DNA from: Artemisia argyi
Taxonomy: Eukaryota; Streptophyta; Magnoliopsida; Asterales; Asteraceae
Direction of reading: 5' to 3'
Length of the DNA: 64,000 nt
Assembly: GCA_030686995.1 (NCBI GenBank)
Contig: CM060684.1
Location: forward strand, 8,887,897 to 8,951,896
Shown here: piece by piece, positions 23,190 through 34,300 of the stretch
Numbering within the stretch: the stretch's first letter is position 1
How the letters are laid out: every line of letters begins with the position of its first letter
The notes under the pieces: generated by a model
Database searches by the model: none
Seen by the model: the letters and a program-made list of their open reading frames with translations, nothing else
Told to the model about the DNA's origin: nothing
Translations under genes and position numbers: made by a program

Positions 23190-23479
23190 TGTTTGGGTGA
23201 CCGTAATGATCAGAATCGTTCTCAAACATACGTACGTATTTCTTTTAATTTACAGTTTTGCACTGCTTGTGCATCCTTGTTGTTCATAATTTTATTCTTA
23301 GCGATTAATCTTAGTTGAGAGGTCAAGACATTAGGCATTGTTATTACTTATTAGTTTAAAGCCATGGTCGTTAGTTGCTAGTGGCTTGTTGGCATCATAG
23401 CAACAAGTAGTTATTTCACATCTGCAGCAATAGATATTGTGAAATAGAGCCCCTTTAATAGAGCTCGGTTATTGATTTT

Positions 23480-23735
23480 CTATCTTAATTCGGTGACGGG
23501 TAGCAGCTATGAAAAGTTACTGTTACAATCTTAATATATGTGAAAAGGAGCGAAGGTGTCTATCTAAATCGGTGATGGGTAGGAAGCATGAAAGATTGAA
23601 AGTTATTGAATTTCTATATTTACTCGGTGACGGGTAGGAGCTACGAAAAGTTATTGAATTACTGTCTTAAATGTTAAATCGGTGACGGGTAGGAGGTGTG
23701 GAAAGTTATTGAATCACTTAGGTACGGTATATAAT
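23480..23735. repeat. Tandem repeat block of R copy 3
   Basis: About four degenerate units of 45-60 bp with the core CGGTGACGGGTAGGAG followed by AAAGTTATTGAAT. The same block is in R copy 5 (53800-53985). Confidence 0.82.
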
Positions 23736-23858
23736 TAGTTTTACTTACTAATCCTATAGGCTTATAGAATGGGTCTAATGATTGGAGTGATTCCATTTAC
23801 CTCTAAGGTATGCAACTTATTTGGTTATATGTCGCAATTTTAGTTTCAGTTGTAGATT

Positions 23859-24310
23859 TTGAAGGAAGTTACTCCATCATCTCTTCTTAAGAACTGGGTC
23901 AGGATAGTTGAAGGTTTCGAGTCTTATCAAAAACAAAAAGATAAAGTTAATTCTAACTCTACTGTGAGGTTTGTTGTAAACCAAGTTAAATCACCTGTCG
24001 TGGCTGCTAGTCCATCTGATCAGGCGGGCACACACATATGCAACCGGTGGCTGCTTGTGCATCTTATCAGTTACATGTATTACACCCGGTTCATTATCTA
24101 TAGATGTTTTAGACTGTACCCTAAGTATTTTGCTGATGGCCCATCTGATTTGCTGGCGCCTTCTATTTTGGTGGACGGAATGCTGATCAACTCCAGCCTC
24201 CCACTGTTCTGTTGGGTGAGGACGAGAAGTAGGCAACTTTAGGTTCACCAAATCAGCTTCCGCCTGCTCAAGGACCTCAGGTTGCACAATTCCCGCATGT
24301 GGTTAGTCAT
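23859..24310 (+). pseudogene. Unrecognised captured coding fragment X, copy in R3
   Basis: An open frame starting KEVTPSSLLKN and continuing to VVNQVKSPVVAA is shared with R copy 5 (54129-54610). Further on both copies have recognisable amino-acid text in shifted frames (for example LPPAQGPQVAQFPH near the end), so this looks like an exon or transcript fragment of a host gene rich in Ser, Pro and Gln. I do not recognise the gene. Stops and shifts differ between the copies, so neither is likely functional. Confidence 0.5.
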
Positions 24311-24499
24311 TTGTGGCTATAATTTACATTCTGATAGGTAGTTTGTTTACTTGTTAATTGATATAGATACCTTTAAGACCACCAATCATACCTGACCTTG
24401 AACTATTTCGTCTGATAGGTGGTTTTATTTTAGAGCTCTCTGTAGCTTATGATATATGTGACTTGCCCACGAAATGCAAAACCAAAGATTTCCTGTTAG

Positions 24500-26225
24500 A
24501 TGGTGATGCCTTGACAATAAATAAGTTGAATGATTAAAAAATAATAATAATAAAAAAAATAAATAAATAAAAAAGACTTCATCAGAGATGATAACTTGAT
24601 CACGAGACCTGCAATGTATAGGAAATGAGACTTAGGTTGTGTTTCTTTTTTTCTCTTAGCTAACTGGTAAGAGGGTCGCGTGTGGTCCACATCTCTTAGC
24701 ATGTTTTAACGGGAAATGATTCATATTTCTTTCTTTCTAGATACAGAGAAAAAAAACAGTCCCACTTAAAAAAATAAATAATATTAAATAGTATAGTGGG
24801 GTTGAGTGGTCCATGTCCTTTTAGCCTCAATTTGTACTTCACTAAACCTTACTTACTTCATTACTCACCCCTTCCCCTGAATTATTCTTTTCAGCACCCC
24901 TATTAACAGTGAAATCCTCATTCCCAGTAACCACTTCAACTTCAGTTTCGTTATTTGAGCTTTATATGTTGTTCTTCTTAGAACAGAAACTCATCCTTCA
25001 TATCTTTTCGGCAATCTAACATTCCTCTTGACATTTCTTTGCTTAGTTGACATTCAGCTAATTTTGGCGCCAAAAACACCAAATTGGGGGTTTTTCCTAC
25101 TCGTAACGAAAATCAAATCAACTCATATCATCATGATCGTACTGATGAGACGAATCGATTGATGGTTTCAGAATTTAAATTCGTTAAGTATTGAAGAAGA
25201 AGAAGATGAAGGATTTTGTTGTTTATTGGCGTACTAGGATGGTGTGAAAAAACGTTAAGTATTCCAGGCATTGTACTTTTCCGGTCGTATCGGGTCAATA
25301 CCCGGATATATCCGGTTGTCGTTTTGAAATGATTCCACATATGAACAAGGTAATACTGGTAGTTGAGTCAAGTAGAGACTTGTTGATAGGTGAACAAGGT
25401 TTGTTGTAGTTAAGGATAATGCCAGGGTGATTAGTTCGCGCGGTGCTGTAGGTTCGTTGTTTGCGAAATGTGGCGTGTTGTGTGTTGAGGAATTTGTCGA
25501 GTTTTGTTGTTAGGGGTGTTTTTGTTGTGTAGTGAGGATTCCGTGTGCGAAAGCGGTTTTTAGGTTGGGGTGTAATGCGAAGGCGCGGAGAGAGTTGGGG
25601 GAATTGGGGTGTATAGGACCGTTGATCAATATGTTGGATGGGAAAGCGATTGAGGAGAAACAAGCGGCTGTGAGAGTGTTGTCACTTATATTGATTTGTT
25701 CGGGGAACACAAGGATTTATCGGAAGGATGAAAGAGTGATAGTGAGTGTAGTCCAGTTATTAGATCCTTCTATACCGAATTTTGATAACAAGTACCCTGC
25801 GTTGATTCTAATGTCTTTAACTCATTCGAAGAAATGTCGCAAACAGATGGTAAACGCGGGTGCTTTGTTGTTTTTACAAAAGCTTGTAGAAATGGATGTC
25901 GATGGTGCAAAGAAGCTACAAGAGACTATAGGTCCCAGGAAGCTATGGGGTGTGTTTGGGTGACCGTAATGATCATAATCGTTCTCAAACATCTGTATGG
26001 ATTTATTTTAATTTACAGTTTTGTACCGCTTGTGCATCCTTGTTGTTCATAATTTTATTCTTAGTAATTAATCTTAGTTGAGAGGCATTGTTATTTATTA
26101 TTAGTTTAAAGTCTACTGAGATATATATGTGTTTTATTAATCGGTTTGGTGACCTAACTTTGATCAAGTTGTAATCTTTATTACCAAAACTCAATAATAC
26201 AACAATTAAGAATCTGAGCATACTC
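24500..26225. repeat. Composite repeat family R, copy 4
   Basis: The least interrupted R copy near the left receptor: tRNA-related box (24575-24632), the TTGTGTTTC block, the minus-strand peptide block (24860-24965), GAA microsatellite, a short CCGG-rich minisatellite (25280-25320), armadillo fragment (25343-25963) and its 3' flank. It serves as the unfilled reference for the two MITEs and the solo LTR in copy 3. Confidence 0.78.
25343..25963 (+). pseudogene. Armadillo-repeat gene fragment, R copy 4 (longest open frame)
   Basis: The frame 25532-25963 stays open for 143 codons to a natural-looking C-terminus (KLWGVFG, stop). It covers the last armadillo repeats: AKAVFRLGCNAKARRELGEL, CIGPLINMLDGKAIEEKQAA, VVQLLDPSIPNFDNKYPA, KKCRKQMVNAG, then VEMDVDGAKKL. 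The intact plant protein of this type is several times longer, a cytosolic or nuclear scaffold of unknown exact role. The N-terminal region is present upstream only as frame-shifted pieces (ESSRDLL, DNARVISSRGAVGSL). It may be transcribed but is not a full gene. Confidence 0.72.
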
Positions 26226-26669
26226 AGTACTGCACTTGGAAAAATGGTCTTTGCACAATACCGAGGAACAGAAACCCTCCATCATTATTCGCATCACATT
26301 GTGTCAATGTTCTCGCAAACGAAGCGGGCTTATAGAGGAATCAGACCCACTATGAGTCTCCACCAATGTTGTTACTTCATCATCATAATCATAATTATCA
26401 AAACTGTTTCCAAGTTGGCTCAACCTAATCTTACCCTATTCATCGGTTTCAAAGTCTGCCCAGAACTTAACATCAACGACCCTGCAAAGTACAAAAGCTG
26501 GAACCCTAGGCATCCCACTAAAATCTTCAATCGTACGTGTATGTTCAGCATGTCCTTGTGGAAAATAAGACACATTTGAATTCGTCAAATGCATTTGAAT
26601 CATCCCACCAGCACAAGGTTTCCATAATCGAGGGTCAACACTCCTCTCTACCCCGTTCATACTTTTCAC
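26225..26669 (-). pseudogene. Auxin response factor (ARF10/16/17-like) N-terminal fragment
   Basis: On the minus strand the frame from 26669 reads like the start of a clade-C auxin response factor: DPRLWKPCAGG, then YFPQGHAEH, VPAFVLCRV and FETDE, followed by a stop where the family continues with KIRL (found after the stop). Frame-shifted text further on (TLTQCDANNDGG, then SVPRYCAKTIFP) is the start of the B3 DNA-binding domain. The fragment ends inside the B3 domain. In a working gene the product binds auxin response elements and usually represses transcription. Stop and frameshifts show it is dead. Confidence 0.85.
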
Positions 26670-26802
26670 TTGTTTCTATATCCCTACATATTTGAATACT
26701 GTTTTCCTCTCTGTTAAAATATCACAAAATCAACCCAAATTCTAACTGTTACCAAAATATGCTTAGTAATTTAAAAAAGCAATAAAACACACATGAACAT
26801 AC

Positions 26803-27012
26803 TCGCTGATTGCATCCAGCATACTTGCGCATATTTCAGTCTCGGGTTCTTGTAAGCAAAAATTTAGTAAATATTGGAAACAGCCTGAAATAAGGAGAGG
26901 GAAAATGACAAAGTTAACCTTGTGTAACACATCTATTAGAGCTGGTATGATATAGTCAGGCAATTGCTTTACATAGGACTCATTGCGACCCTGACTGCCC
27001 CTTCTCAACAGC
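26803..27012 (-). pseudogene. Importin-5-like (karyopherin beta-3) gene fragment with a retained intron
   Basis: Minus-strand text QGRNESYVKQLPDYIIPALI then LHK matches the HEAT-repeat importin-5 family; after an intron-like gap of about 70 bases that starts GTTAAC and ends TTACAAG, the text EPETEICASMLDAISE continues the same protein. A one-base shift separates the upstream piece (minus-strand AVEKGQS) from QGRNE. Because an intron is present, the piece was copied from genomic DNA and not from mRNA. It lies close to the auxin response factor fragment in the same orientation. Confidence 0.8.
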
Positions 27013-27519
27013 TAATTTTGTTGAACGAAGTAACTCTCTCTAGCATAGCTACAGGTCAAAGAAAAAGTCAATGCTTTAGCTAATTTTAAGGTTATTCGGG
27101 ATGGATTTGTACATGACACTACAGCTTTCCTAACTTCATGAAAATAAAATTTAAGTGGTACTAATATTGGAGCAACCTGTTCATGTATTTAGCTTTTATA
27201 CTTGGAAAGTGCCTTATGCGGTCTCAAACAACACTGCCTTATGTATCGAGCAGGCATAGGTGCCATGGTGGTTGCTAGTGGCGTGTTCAATCCCCATTGT
27301 TGTCAAAAAAAGTAAGTACGTGAGGTAACGGGTCAAAGTGGGTAGTTTCACCCATTTAACATGTTCGCTTCATGTGTTTTCAGCTAATGAAACAGACATG
27401 TTAAAAGGAAGCGACAATCCAGTTGGTTAGACTCTTTTATCCTAAAACTTGAATTATTATTGTGATAATATATACTTTTTAATCATATTTCAGTCACTAA
27501 TTTAAAAAAGTATATCTGA
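27013..27519. other. Intergenic between gene fragments
   Basis: No coding content seen. Contains one more copy of the dispersed phrase GGTGCCATGGTGGTTGCTAG (27256-27275) followed by GTGTTCAATCC. Confidence 0.55.
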
Positions 27520-27521
27520 TA

Positions 27522-27777
27522 CTCCCTCCTTCCCAAATTTATTGTCCACTTTGAATTTTCAAAGTCAAACTAGTTCAACTTTGACCATTAATATATATAT
27601 TTTTGTTATATAATACTTCATGAAAAATTATACAATTGAAAAGTACACTTAAAACCCAATCCATTTATATATTTTGCATCAAATATTATATAACACTCAC
27701 AAAAATATTTAAGGTCAAAGTAGAAGAAGAAAGACCAAAAAAGTCAACAGTGGACAATAAATTTGGGACGGAGGGAG
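27522..27777. mobile_element. Stowaway MITE (Tc1/mariner type)
   Basis: Starts CTCCCTCCTTCCCAAATTTA and ends with its near complement (AATTTGGGACGGAGGGAG), flanked by TA on each side (27520-27521, 27778-27779). This is the classic plant Stowaway terminus. 256 bp, no coding capacity. Confidence 0.95.
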
Positions 27778-27784
27778 TAGAAAA

Positions 27785-28025
27785 GTTCGATGACAAACTA
27801 CCGTCCAGTGATGATATTGCTTGGAAGATTTTAAGGTCTGCAACAGCAATAAAATATGGGACTTGTGACCTGATTGAGGAGTGCATATTAGCATACCCTG
27901 GCATAATCTAGCTAGTACGATTTTGATGGGTTTAATTTGTTCCATTTAGCCATCAAAGAATGCCAAGTGCATGTATACATTCTTTCGTGCTATGTGACTG
28001 GTCATAAAGACTTGAAGAAGGCCAA
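27785..28025 (+). pseudogene. Ankyrin-repeat protein gene fragment
   Basis: Two adjacent frames read as one protein: LIEECILAYPGII, then after a one-base shift FDGFNLFHLAIKECQVHVY and ending near KDLKKA. The pattern of a repeat ending in a tyrosine-proline, followed by NxFHLAI, is that of plant ankyrin-repeat membrane proteins of the ACD6/ITN1 type. A stop codon and the shift make it non-functional. The Stowaway element sits directly upstream. Confidence 0.65.
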
Positions 28026-28365
28026 AAATGGATTCCAGCATTCATGAATGCATTTTCTCCTTCTTTTTCCATCCTAGAGATTTCTGCAAGTAGTTTATAT
28101 CTTCGGCTGACGCCCAAGCACCATCCTGAAATTTCCGATACCGTCATTTCTCCATTTTGGAGATTATTTGGGGTTATATAAGCACGCATTCTTTGAGGAA
28201 TAAATTCACAAAGTTTGTGTCGTTGTTAGCGGCTGTTGATTATTATGTCAGTATGCATACCGACGTCCTCATTTCAGCTTCACCAGGAAATATGCACAAT
28301 GCAATGGTATGTATGGGTTACCTACATCATTCATCTTATGTGAAAAGGAATTTTAGATCGTTTAG

Positions 28366-28368
<3 letters not shown>

Positions 28369-28432
<64 letters not shown>
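28369..28432. repeat. (AT)n microsatellite
   Basis: About 31 uninterrupted AT units inside the intron of the O-fucosyltransferase pseudogene. Confidence 0.96.
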
Positions 28433-28434
<2 letters not shown>

Positions 28435-28592
28435 CATTTTAAAATGAATAAATATGATGTTTTTCTTTAAAGGCCGATATTTCAACCCATTAAAAAAAAG
28501 GATAAAGTCCGTTTGACTTTTATCGATAAGGAATCTAACGGGTCAAATATCTAGTTTAATGATAAGGTAAACGGGTTGAATGTGGTATGAAG

Positions 28593-28986
28593 TAGGGGCG
28601 TCATAAAAACCGACCTGACCCGAACCCGAATATGGCTATTCGGGTCGGGTCAATCTGGTCCAAATTTATATTCGGGTCAATCAGGTCAACCCGAATTGAC
28701 CCGAGTTCTAAACAAGGTCTGGTTCGGGTTTAATATATGTTTCTTACTCGGGTTCGGGTCAACCCGAGTGAACCGAGTTTGATTTTTTTTCTTTCTAATT
28801 TTATGTATTTCATGTTTGAACACCAAAATTGTATCATTTTTAAACGGCCTAACCCGAGTTGACCCGACCTGAGTGACCCGAGTTCTAAACAAGGTCGGGT
28901 TCGGGTATGTTTTTTTGAGCCTTGACCTGAATTGACCCGACATGATTGACTCGAACCTGACCGGGTCAACCCGAATAACACCCCTA
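28593..28986. mobile_element. MITE rich in CCCGAA/TTCGGG motifs
   Basis: Ends TAGGGGCGTCAT and (complemented) TAGGGGTGTTAT are inverted repeats; the inside repeats GGTCAACCCGA and its complement many times. Flanks TATGAAG and TCTGAAG may be a damaged 7-8 bp target duplication, which would fit hAT. No gene. Confidence 0.65.
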
Positions 28987-29365
28987 CTCTGAAGTGTATT
29001 CAAATTCAAAAAGAGTTGGACGAAACTGTGTTGGTGGGTCCAAACCGACCTTTTGCTTCGCTGATATAAAAATGAATTAAATATGATGCTTTAACAACTT
29101 GGAATTATCCATGACCCTTACTTATAAAAGGAATCATTGTTGCTTGTTTTTCAGCTAGAGTATCAAGCATACAAAAACTTGAAGACTATGAGACCAAATA
29201 TGGTGCTCTGCAGCTCATTCTTAACAAAACTATGGAATGGCATGAGTTTCAGTGGGCTATACAAAACGCACATAAGAATAGACAAGGTCAAGTTAGGTTA
29301 AGAAAGGAGATCGACACAATCCATATGTGCCTATCCCATACCAGATTGTATGTGTCAACAACATT

Positions 29366-29984
29366 AGTTGGTTCTTTTTCCAGGTTGGTAGAGTTAGAGA
29401 AACTATAGTGTTCTAAATTGTTATTCACTCAGTCATGCGTGTAAATGCCACGGTTGCTATCAATGGTTCCAAGCAATGTGATTTTGTAATATGTCAATGT
29501 CTATTTGAGCACATGTATTTCATCTTGCTCAACAAGGGTGACTTATTTTCAACACGTTTGAAAAGGATAATATCATCGCCATGTTACACAATTTTTCTAT
29601 AAATACATCACTTTTTGGAGGTCAAAAAATTTAGGGGCGAGGATGGTTTGGTTTTGCTCGGTTTTTGCATAAAAGCGAAACCAATCCATAAATATTCGGT
29701 TTTTGCATTTCAGAAACCATAAAGTTTCAGTTTTAACTACGGTTTGGTTATCATTTTTTCCTCTCCACCTCCACGGCCTTGGTGGAGACTGTCTCCACGG
29801 CCGTGGTTTCAACTACTAGTGGAGGAAATGATATTGATATATATGACGAGGATTTTCGCTCAATAAATATACTGTCACTAGAGTTTCTGCATGATTTCAA
29901 AGAAGATGGATAAGGTGAGAGTGGCGAGATAAAAAAAACAGTAGTAAAGCACATGCAGATCAATTCACACATAATTAGTTTACC
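29366..29984. other. Intergenic, nothing recognised
   Basis: Contains a stretch of GGTTTTTGCA-like motifs (29648-29760) resembling a MITE end and a GC-rich inverted repeat (29768-29803, arms CCACGGCC and GGCCGTGG). No gene. Confidence 0.55.
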
Positions 29985-30094
29985 TATGTCACAGTAAACA
30001 TTCTATCATATTATCATAAATTGGTTCAGCGAAAGTACAAAAAACAAATTAGCTAAATACGTTGTAAATAGAAATAGTAAAACGATCAAACAAT

Positions 30095-30349
30095 GCAAGT
30101 GAAGATAGGCAGCTTCTATGGAGAGCAATAAGTAAGTTTGAACACACATTGAGACCATTCACCAACTAAACTTAACGAAGAGCTTGTTAGTGTTTCCATT
30201 CTCTTTTGAGGCCATTTCTTATTTCACAATATTTGAGGTTCAGCCAATTTCCAGATTTGTTTTCCATTGCGCGCCCCAATATCAATTAGCTTCAAGAAAT
30301 AATCAGCGGCTTTGAGCCTCATATGAAGATGCGCCTCTACGTACAGGGA
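30095..30349 (-). pseudogene. Counterpart of the possible fifth receptor exon, frame broken
   Basis: Same acceptor layout as in unit A (TTTGCCAG, then exon from 30349) and the same text to LIDIG, after which a few extra bases (GCGCGC region near 30270) shift the frame into a stop. The last part again matches unit A. Since gene B now stops earlier, this exon would no longer be used. Confidence 0.4.
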
Positions 30350-30583
30350 CTGGCAAACAGAAAACAATGCATCAAAGAGGAGTACCGAGTAGTTAATAAA
30401 CAAGCCTAGCTCATTTAGGCCAATAAACTATAAGGACAATCGTGTGATTTACTTTCTTTTTTCTTTCTACAAAGCTACTATTATTATTTTGTTCCAATAA
30501 TTTTTGTTGGCCAATATCTGATTCAATATTAAAATAAGAGAAAAATGAATTTAGAAAACAAGGAAAGTGGGTTATTTACTCAC

Positions 30584-31347
30584 CGAAGGTGACGGGTTCT
30601 AGTCTTTATCTCCCAATGAGAGACGAAGCCAGGAATTTATATTAAGGGGAGCTCAAAAAGAAAATTTTATCCGTAGTAACATACAATTCTTTGTTTAAGA
30701 AGTTGGATTGAAGTTTAAATTGTTCGACATACTGGTTCAATGAGAAAATTGAAATTGGGGGAGAAACGTTGGTACAAAATTTTCTAACAAGGCAAGAAAT
30801 GTGCGAAAGCTAATGAGTTGATGATTTAAATGTGCATCAAACCTGAAAGAGTGTTTTCACCCGAAACAAACAACGAACTTCTTATGACCTAAAACGTCAT
30901 TTGCAAAACTTAAATTTATATAACTTTTGAAAAATAATCCTACTGTTTTACTAACTTTTCATTTGCAAAACTTAAATTTACAATCCAAAAGGAAATAACT
31001 AAAGACTTGTAAGATTTTCAAAAAGAAAAAAGAAATACAAAAGAAATCAATTGATATATTCATTTTCCTAGGCATATGATCTAGTTCCACATTTCCCACT
31101 TTTTTTAACTTCCTTTTGCTTGCTTTCTTCAATCTCTGATCTCTGCCACTTTTCCAGTAAATCGTTTATCACTTCTATATATATTTTATCAGAAAATTTT
31201 CTATAACACGACACCATTTACATTACATAAAACCAATTCATAACACCAACAACTTGATATCCCCTGTATGCTTGATGCCTAGACGCCTCGCCGAATCCAC
31301 TAGCCCCTCGCCTCCCACTGCTCAAGGTAATCCATTTGGCTGAAGAA
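30584..31347. mobile_element. Segment inserted at the 3' end of receptor gene B
   Basis: Unit A reads from GTGAGTAAA directly into CGGAGCATTG (minus strand); in unit B about 764 unrelated bases separate the same donor (30575-30583) and the CGGAGC sequence (near 31348). The segment holds the phrase GACGAAGCCAGGAATTT, common at plant transposon edges, but I could not define inverted ends or a target duplication. It supplies about 15 C-terminal residues and the stop of gene B. Confidence 0.6.
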
Positions 31348-34300
31348 GCTCCGAATATTAGCTCTTTGGGGAAGATGACTTATGCCTCTGTTTTTTATAA
31401 TTAGCTCTTTTAAACATTCTAATTTTCCAAGATCCTCCTCAAGAAGAGCACAATCCTCATCAAGGTAGAGATACTTCAGATGTTTTAACATACAAATGCT
31501 ATCCGGAAGATGTTTAATACTTGTAGCCGACAAATCTAACCTCTCCAGAGATTCTAACTGACCAATGTCTTCAGGCAACTTCCCAAGACAAGAACAGCCT
31601 CTAACATCGAGCGACTTCAGACGTTTTAGTATGCAGATGCTATCTGGAAGATATTCAATCTTCTTAATACTCACCTTTAGCTCTTCTAAACATTCTAATT
31701 GGCCAAGATCCTCTGGTAACTTCTCAAGAAGAGAACAATAATGAAGGTCGAGATGCGTCAGATGTTTTAACATACAAATGCTATCTGGAAGATGTTTAAT
31801 CATTGTAAATGACAAATCTAGACTCTCCAGATATTCTAACTGGTCAATGTCCTCAGGCAACTTCCCAAGACAACAGTGACTAACAAAGAGCTTCTTCAGA
31901 CGTTTTAGCATGCAGATGCTATCTGGAAGAAATTCAATTCTATTACTACTCACATCTAGCTCCTCTAAACATTCTAATTGGCCAAGATCCTCTGGTAACT
32001 TCTCAAGAAGACCACCATTATTGACTTTGAGAGATTTGAGACATTTCAACATACAAATGCTATCCAGAAGCTTCTCAAGAGGACACATAAAAAGATCGAG
32101 CGACTTCAGACGTTTCAACATACAAATGCTATCCGGAAGCTTCTCAAGAGGACACATAAAAAGATTGAGCGACTTCAGACGTTTCAACATACAAATGCTA
32201 TCCGGAAGATGTTTAATCTTTATAGACCACAAATCTAGACTCTCCAGAGATTCTAACTGGCCAATGTCCTCAGGCAACTTCTCAAGAAGAGCACACCCAT
32301 GAAGCTTGAGATACTTCAGATGTTTCAACATACAAATGCTATCTGGAAGATGTTTAATCTTTGTAGCCGACAAATCTAGCCTCTCCAGAGATTCTAACTG
32401 GCCAATGTCCTCAGGCAACTTCTCAAGAAGAGCACACCAGTTAAGTCTCAGATACTTCAGATGTTTCAACATACAAATGCTATCTGGAAGATGTTTTATA
32501 TTCTTAGAGTGCAACGAGAGCTCTTCTAGACATTCTAACTGTCCTAGATCTTTGGGAAACTCTGGAATATTTTCAACACTGAGTGTAAGTTTTTGTAGAC
32601 ATTGTAAACTACAAATCATGTCTGAAAATTTCTCAAAGTCTGTGCAAGCACATAGACCAAAAGAAATAAGCTTCTCAATATTTCCAACTGATGACGGTAG
32701 ATATTCTTCATAATGACAAATAAACTGAAACTTTGGGAGATTACTGTTGGGGTGCAATGGGCATGAATCTAGCGAGTCACCATACAGACATAATATATCT
32801 GAAGAACAATTAACCTTGGGCTCACATCTACTGTCAAACGTAAAATACTTAAACCTCAAACAACCGTCTAAGTCTAAGTTGACAAGTTTTCTTAGACATC
32901 CAACGGGAGCCTTAATTTCTACCAACTGATCACAATATGCAAGATCTAACTTCTCAAGATTTGGAATCAGCTCAAGGTCAAGGCTCCTCAACCTTGATCT
33001 ACGAAGGTTGAGGATTTTGAGATTTGGACATGCAACAGGCACATGAAGTTCTTCAAATTGAGCACATCGATCAAGAGATAACGTTTCAAGATTCGGAGTC
33101 AACCCCAGGTCAAAGGTTCTTAACTTTGACTGAGAGAGAGAAAGGAATTTGAGTTTTTTTAGAACCTGCCAGCAAAAATAAGACAAAAAGATTAATATTA
33201 GCATATTAACAAACCAATAAATTAATAGCAATCAACAGTTATTCTACCTTTCTTTCTCCCTCTTCCCAAAGTTGTACCATTCTGCTGTTCTCCATTTCAA
33301 GTCCAACAAGATTGTTTGCTTGAAATGTTTTGGGTAAATACAAGAAAGGGTAATTCCAACATATTAGATATTTTAAAGAATTAGGAAAGTATTGGGTGGT
33401 ATCATCAAGTTTCGGATCACTTTCAGAATCATAATTTTCCGAAAACCCTTTAAGACATCCAAGTATCTTCATTTTTCCAAGACCTTTCATAACAATTCTC
33501 GCAACATCAAATTTTGGATAACCAAAATATGCAAAGATCACTTCAAGATATCGAAGTTCCTTCATTTTTCCAAGACCTTTCTTAACAATTCTTGAATTTC
33601 CTTCCCACATATCAAGTTTTAGACATCTTGTTGCTTCAGTACCCTACAATCCAAAAACAATGTCAGAAGTCAGAACAAATGAAAATGTATTAGTTTTCTC
33701 CACCTTACAAGTAAACTGATCTTTACCTTGTCATTAGCCAATATGTCTTCAATTTCCTCGTACTTCCACAAATGGCTATGTTTGTTAGGCTCATTGGGGT
33801 GCTTACGACGAACGATGTTCTGTCCCATTTCTTCTATATGGTCATGCATGCCCAAGCCCCCATAGATATTAACAGTTATGAGAGATCTCTGCTCAAGAAC
33901 TTTAAAACCAATTCTAGCATGAAATCCACAGCTTTCAAGAATTCTGATTGCATCTTCTTTCTTCTCGCCTTTCAATATGCATGCAATGTCTAGAAATATT
34001 TGCTGATAATCATCCTCAAGACTGTTGTAGCTTAACTCTAGCTTCTCCAGAGTCTCCTTCAAGGGAATATTTTTTAGTCTTTCTATGGCATCTTCCCATT
34101 CAACCATATCTTTTCCACAGAGAAATGAACCCAAGACTTCGACTGTTAAGGGAAGACCAGCAGCATAACGAACAACTTTTCCTGACAGCTCTTCGTATCC
34201 TTGAAGTGGATCCTCTCTTCCAAATGCATACCTACTAAAGAGGGAAGTTGCTTCCTGGTCTGATAAGAGAGCAATATCACGAATCACGTCCACTGATCTG

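Larger units (their letters stand above)
16706..24500. repeat. Composite repeat family R, copy 3 (interrupted by three insertions)
   Basis: The longest R copy. Its own sequence occupies 16706-16893, 17508-17710, 18616-19694 and 23190-24500; the gaps are a Harbinger MITE, a second Harbinger MITE and a solo LTR. The R sequence runs: tRNA-related box, minus-strand peptide block, armadillo fragment, its 3' flank, a tandem-repeat block and an unknown reading frame. Comparison with copy 4 (24500-26225) and copy 5 (52790-54640) shows the unfilled sites. Confidence 0.78.
28160..29365 (+). pseudogene. O-fucosyltransferase family gene, decayed 3' exons
   Basis: Exon-like text LLAAVDYYVSM and ISASPGNMHNAM ends at a good donor (GTATGT at 28307). 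The next exon starts after TTTTTCAG (29151-29154) with YQAYKNLKTMRPNMVL, then in shifted frames NKTMEWHEFQWAIQNAHKN, RQGQVRLRKE and PIPDCMC. This is the C-terminal part of a plant GDP-fucose O-fucosyltransferase-like protein (Golgi type II enzyme family). The intron between holds an AT microsatellite and a MITE. At least two frameshifts make it a pseudogene. The 5' exons are not seen. Confidence 0.82.

Noticed and set aside
27953..28189. 78-residue minus-strand frame (text such as EISGWCLGVSRR)
   Set aside because: It might be another captured fragment, but I recognise nothing and it lies between two plus-strand pseudogenes; not enough to call.
29768..29803. GC-rich inverted repeat (CCACGGCC ... 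GGCCGTGG)
   Set aside because: Too short and isolated to assign to an element or regulatory site.
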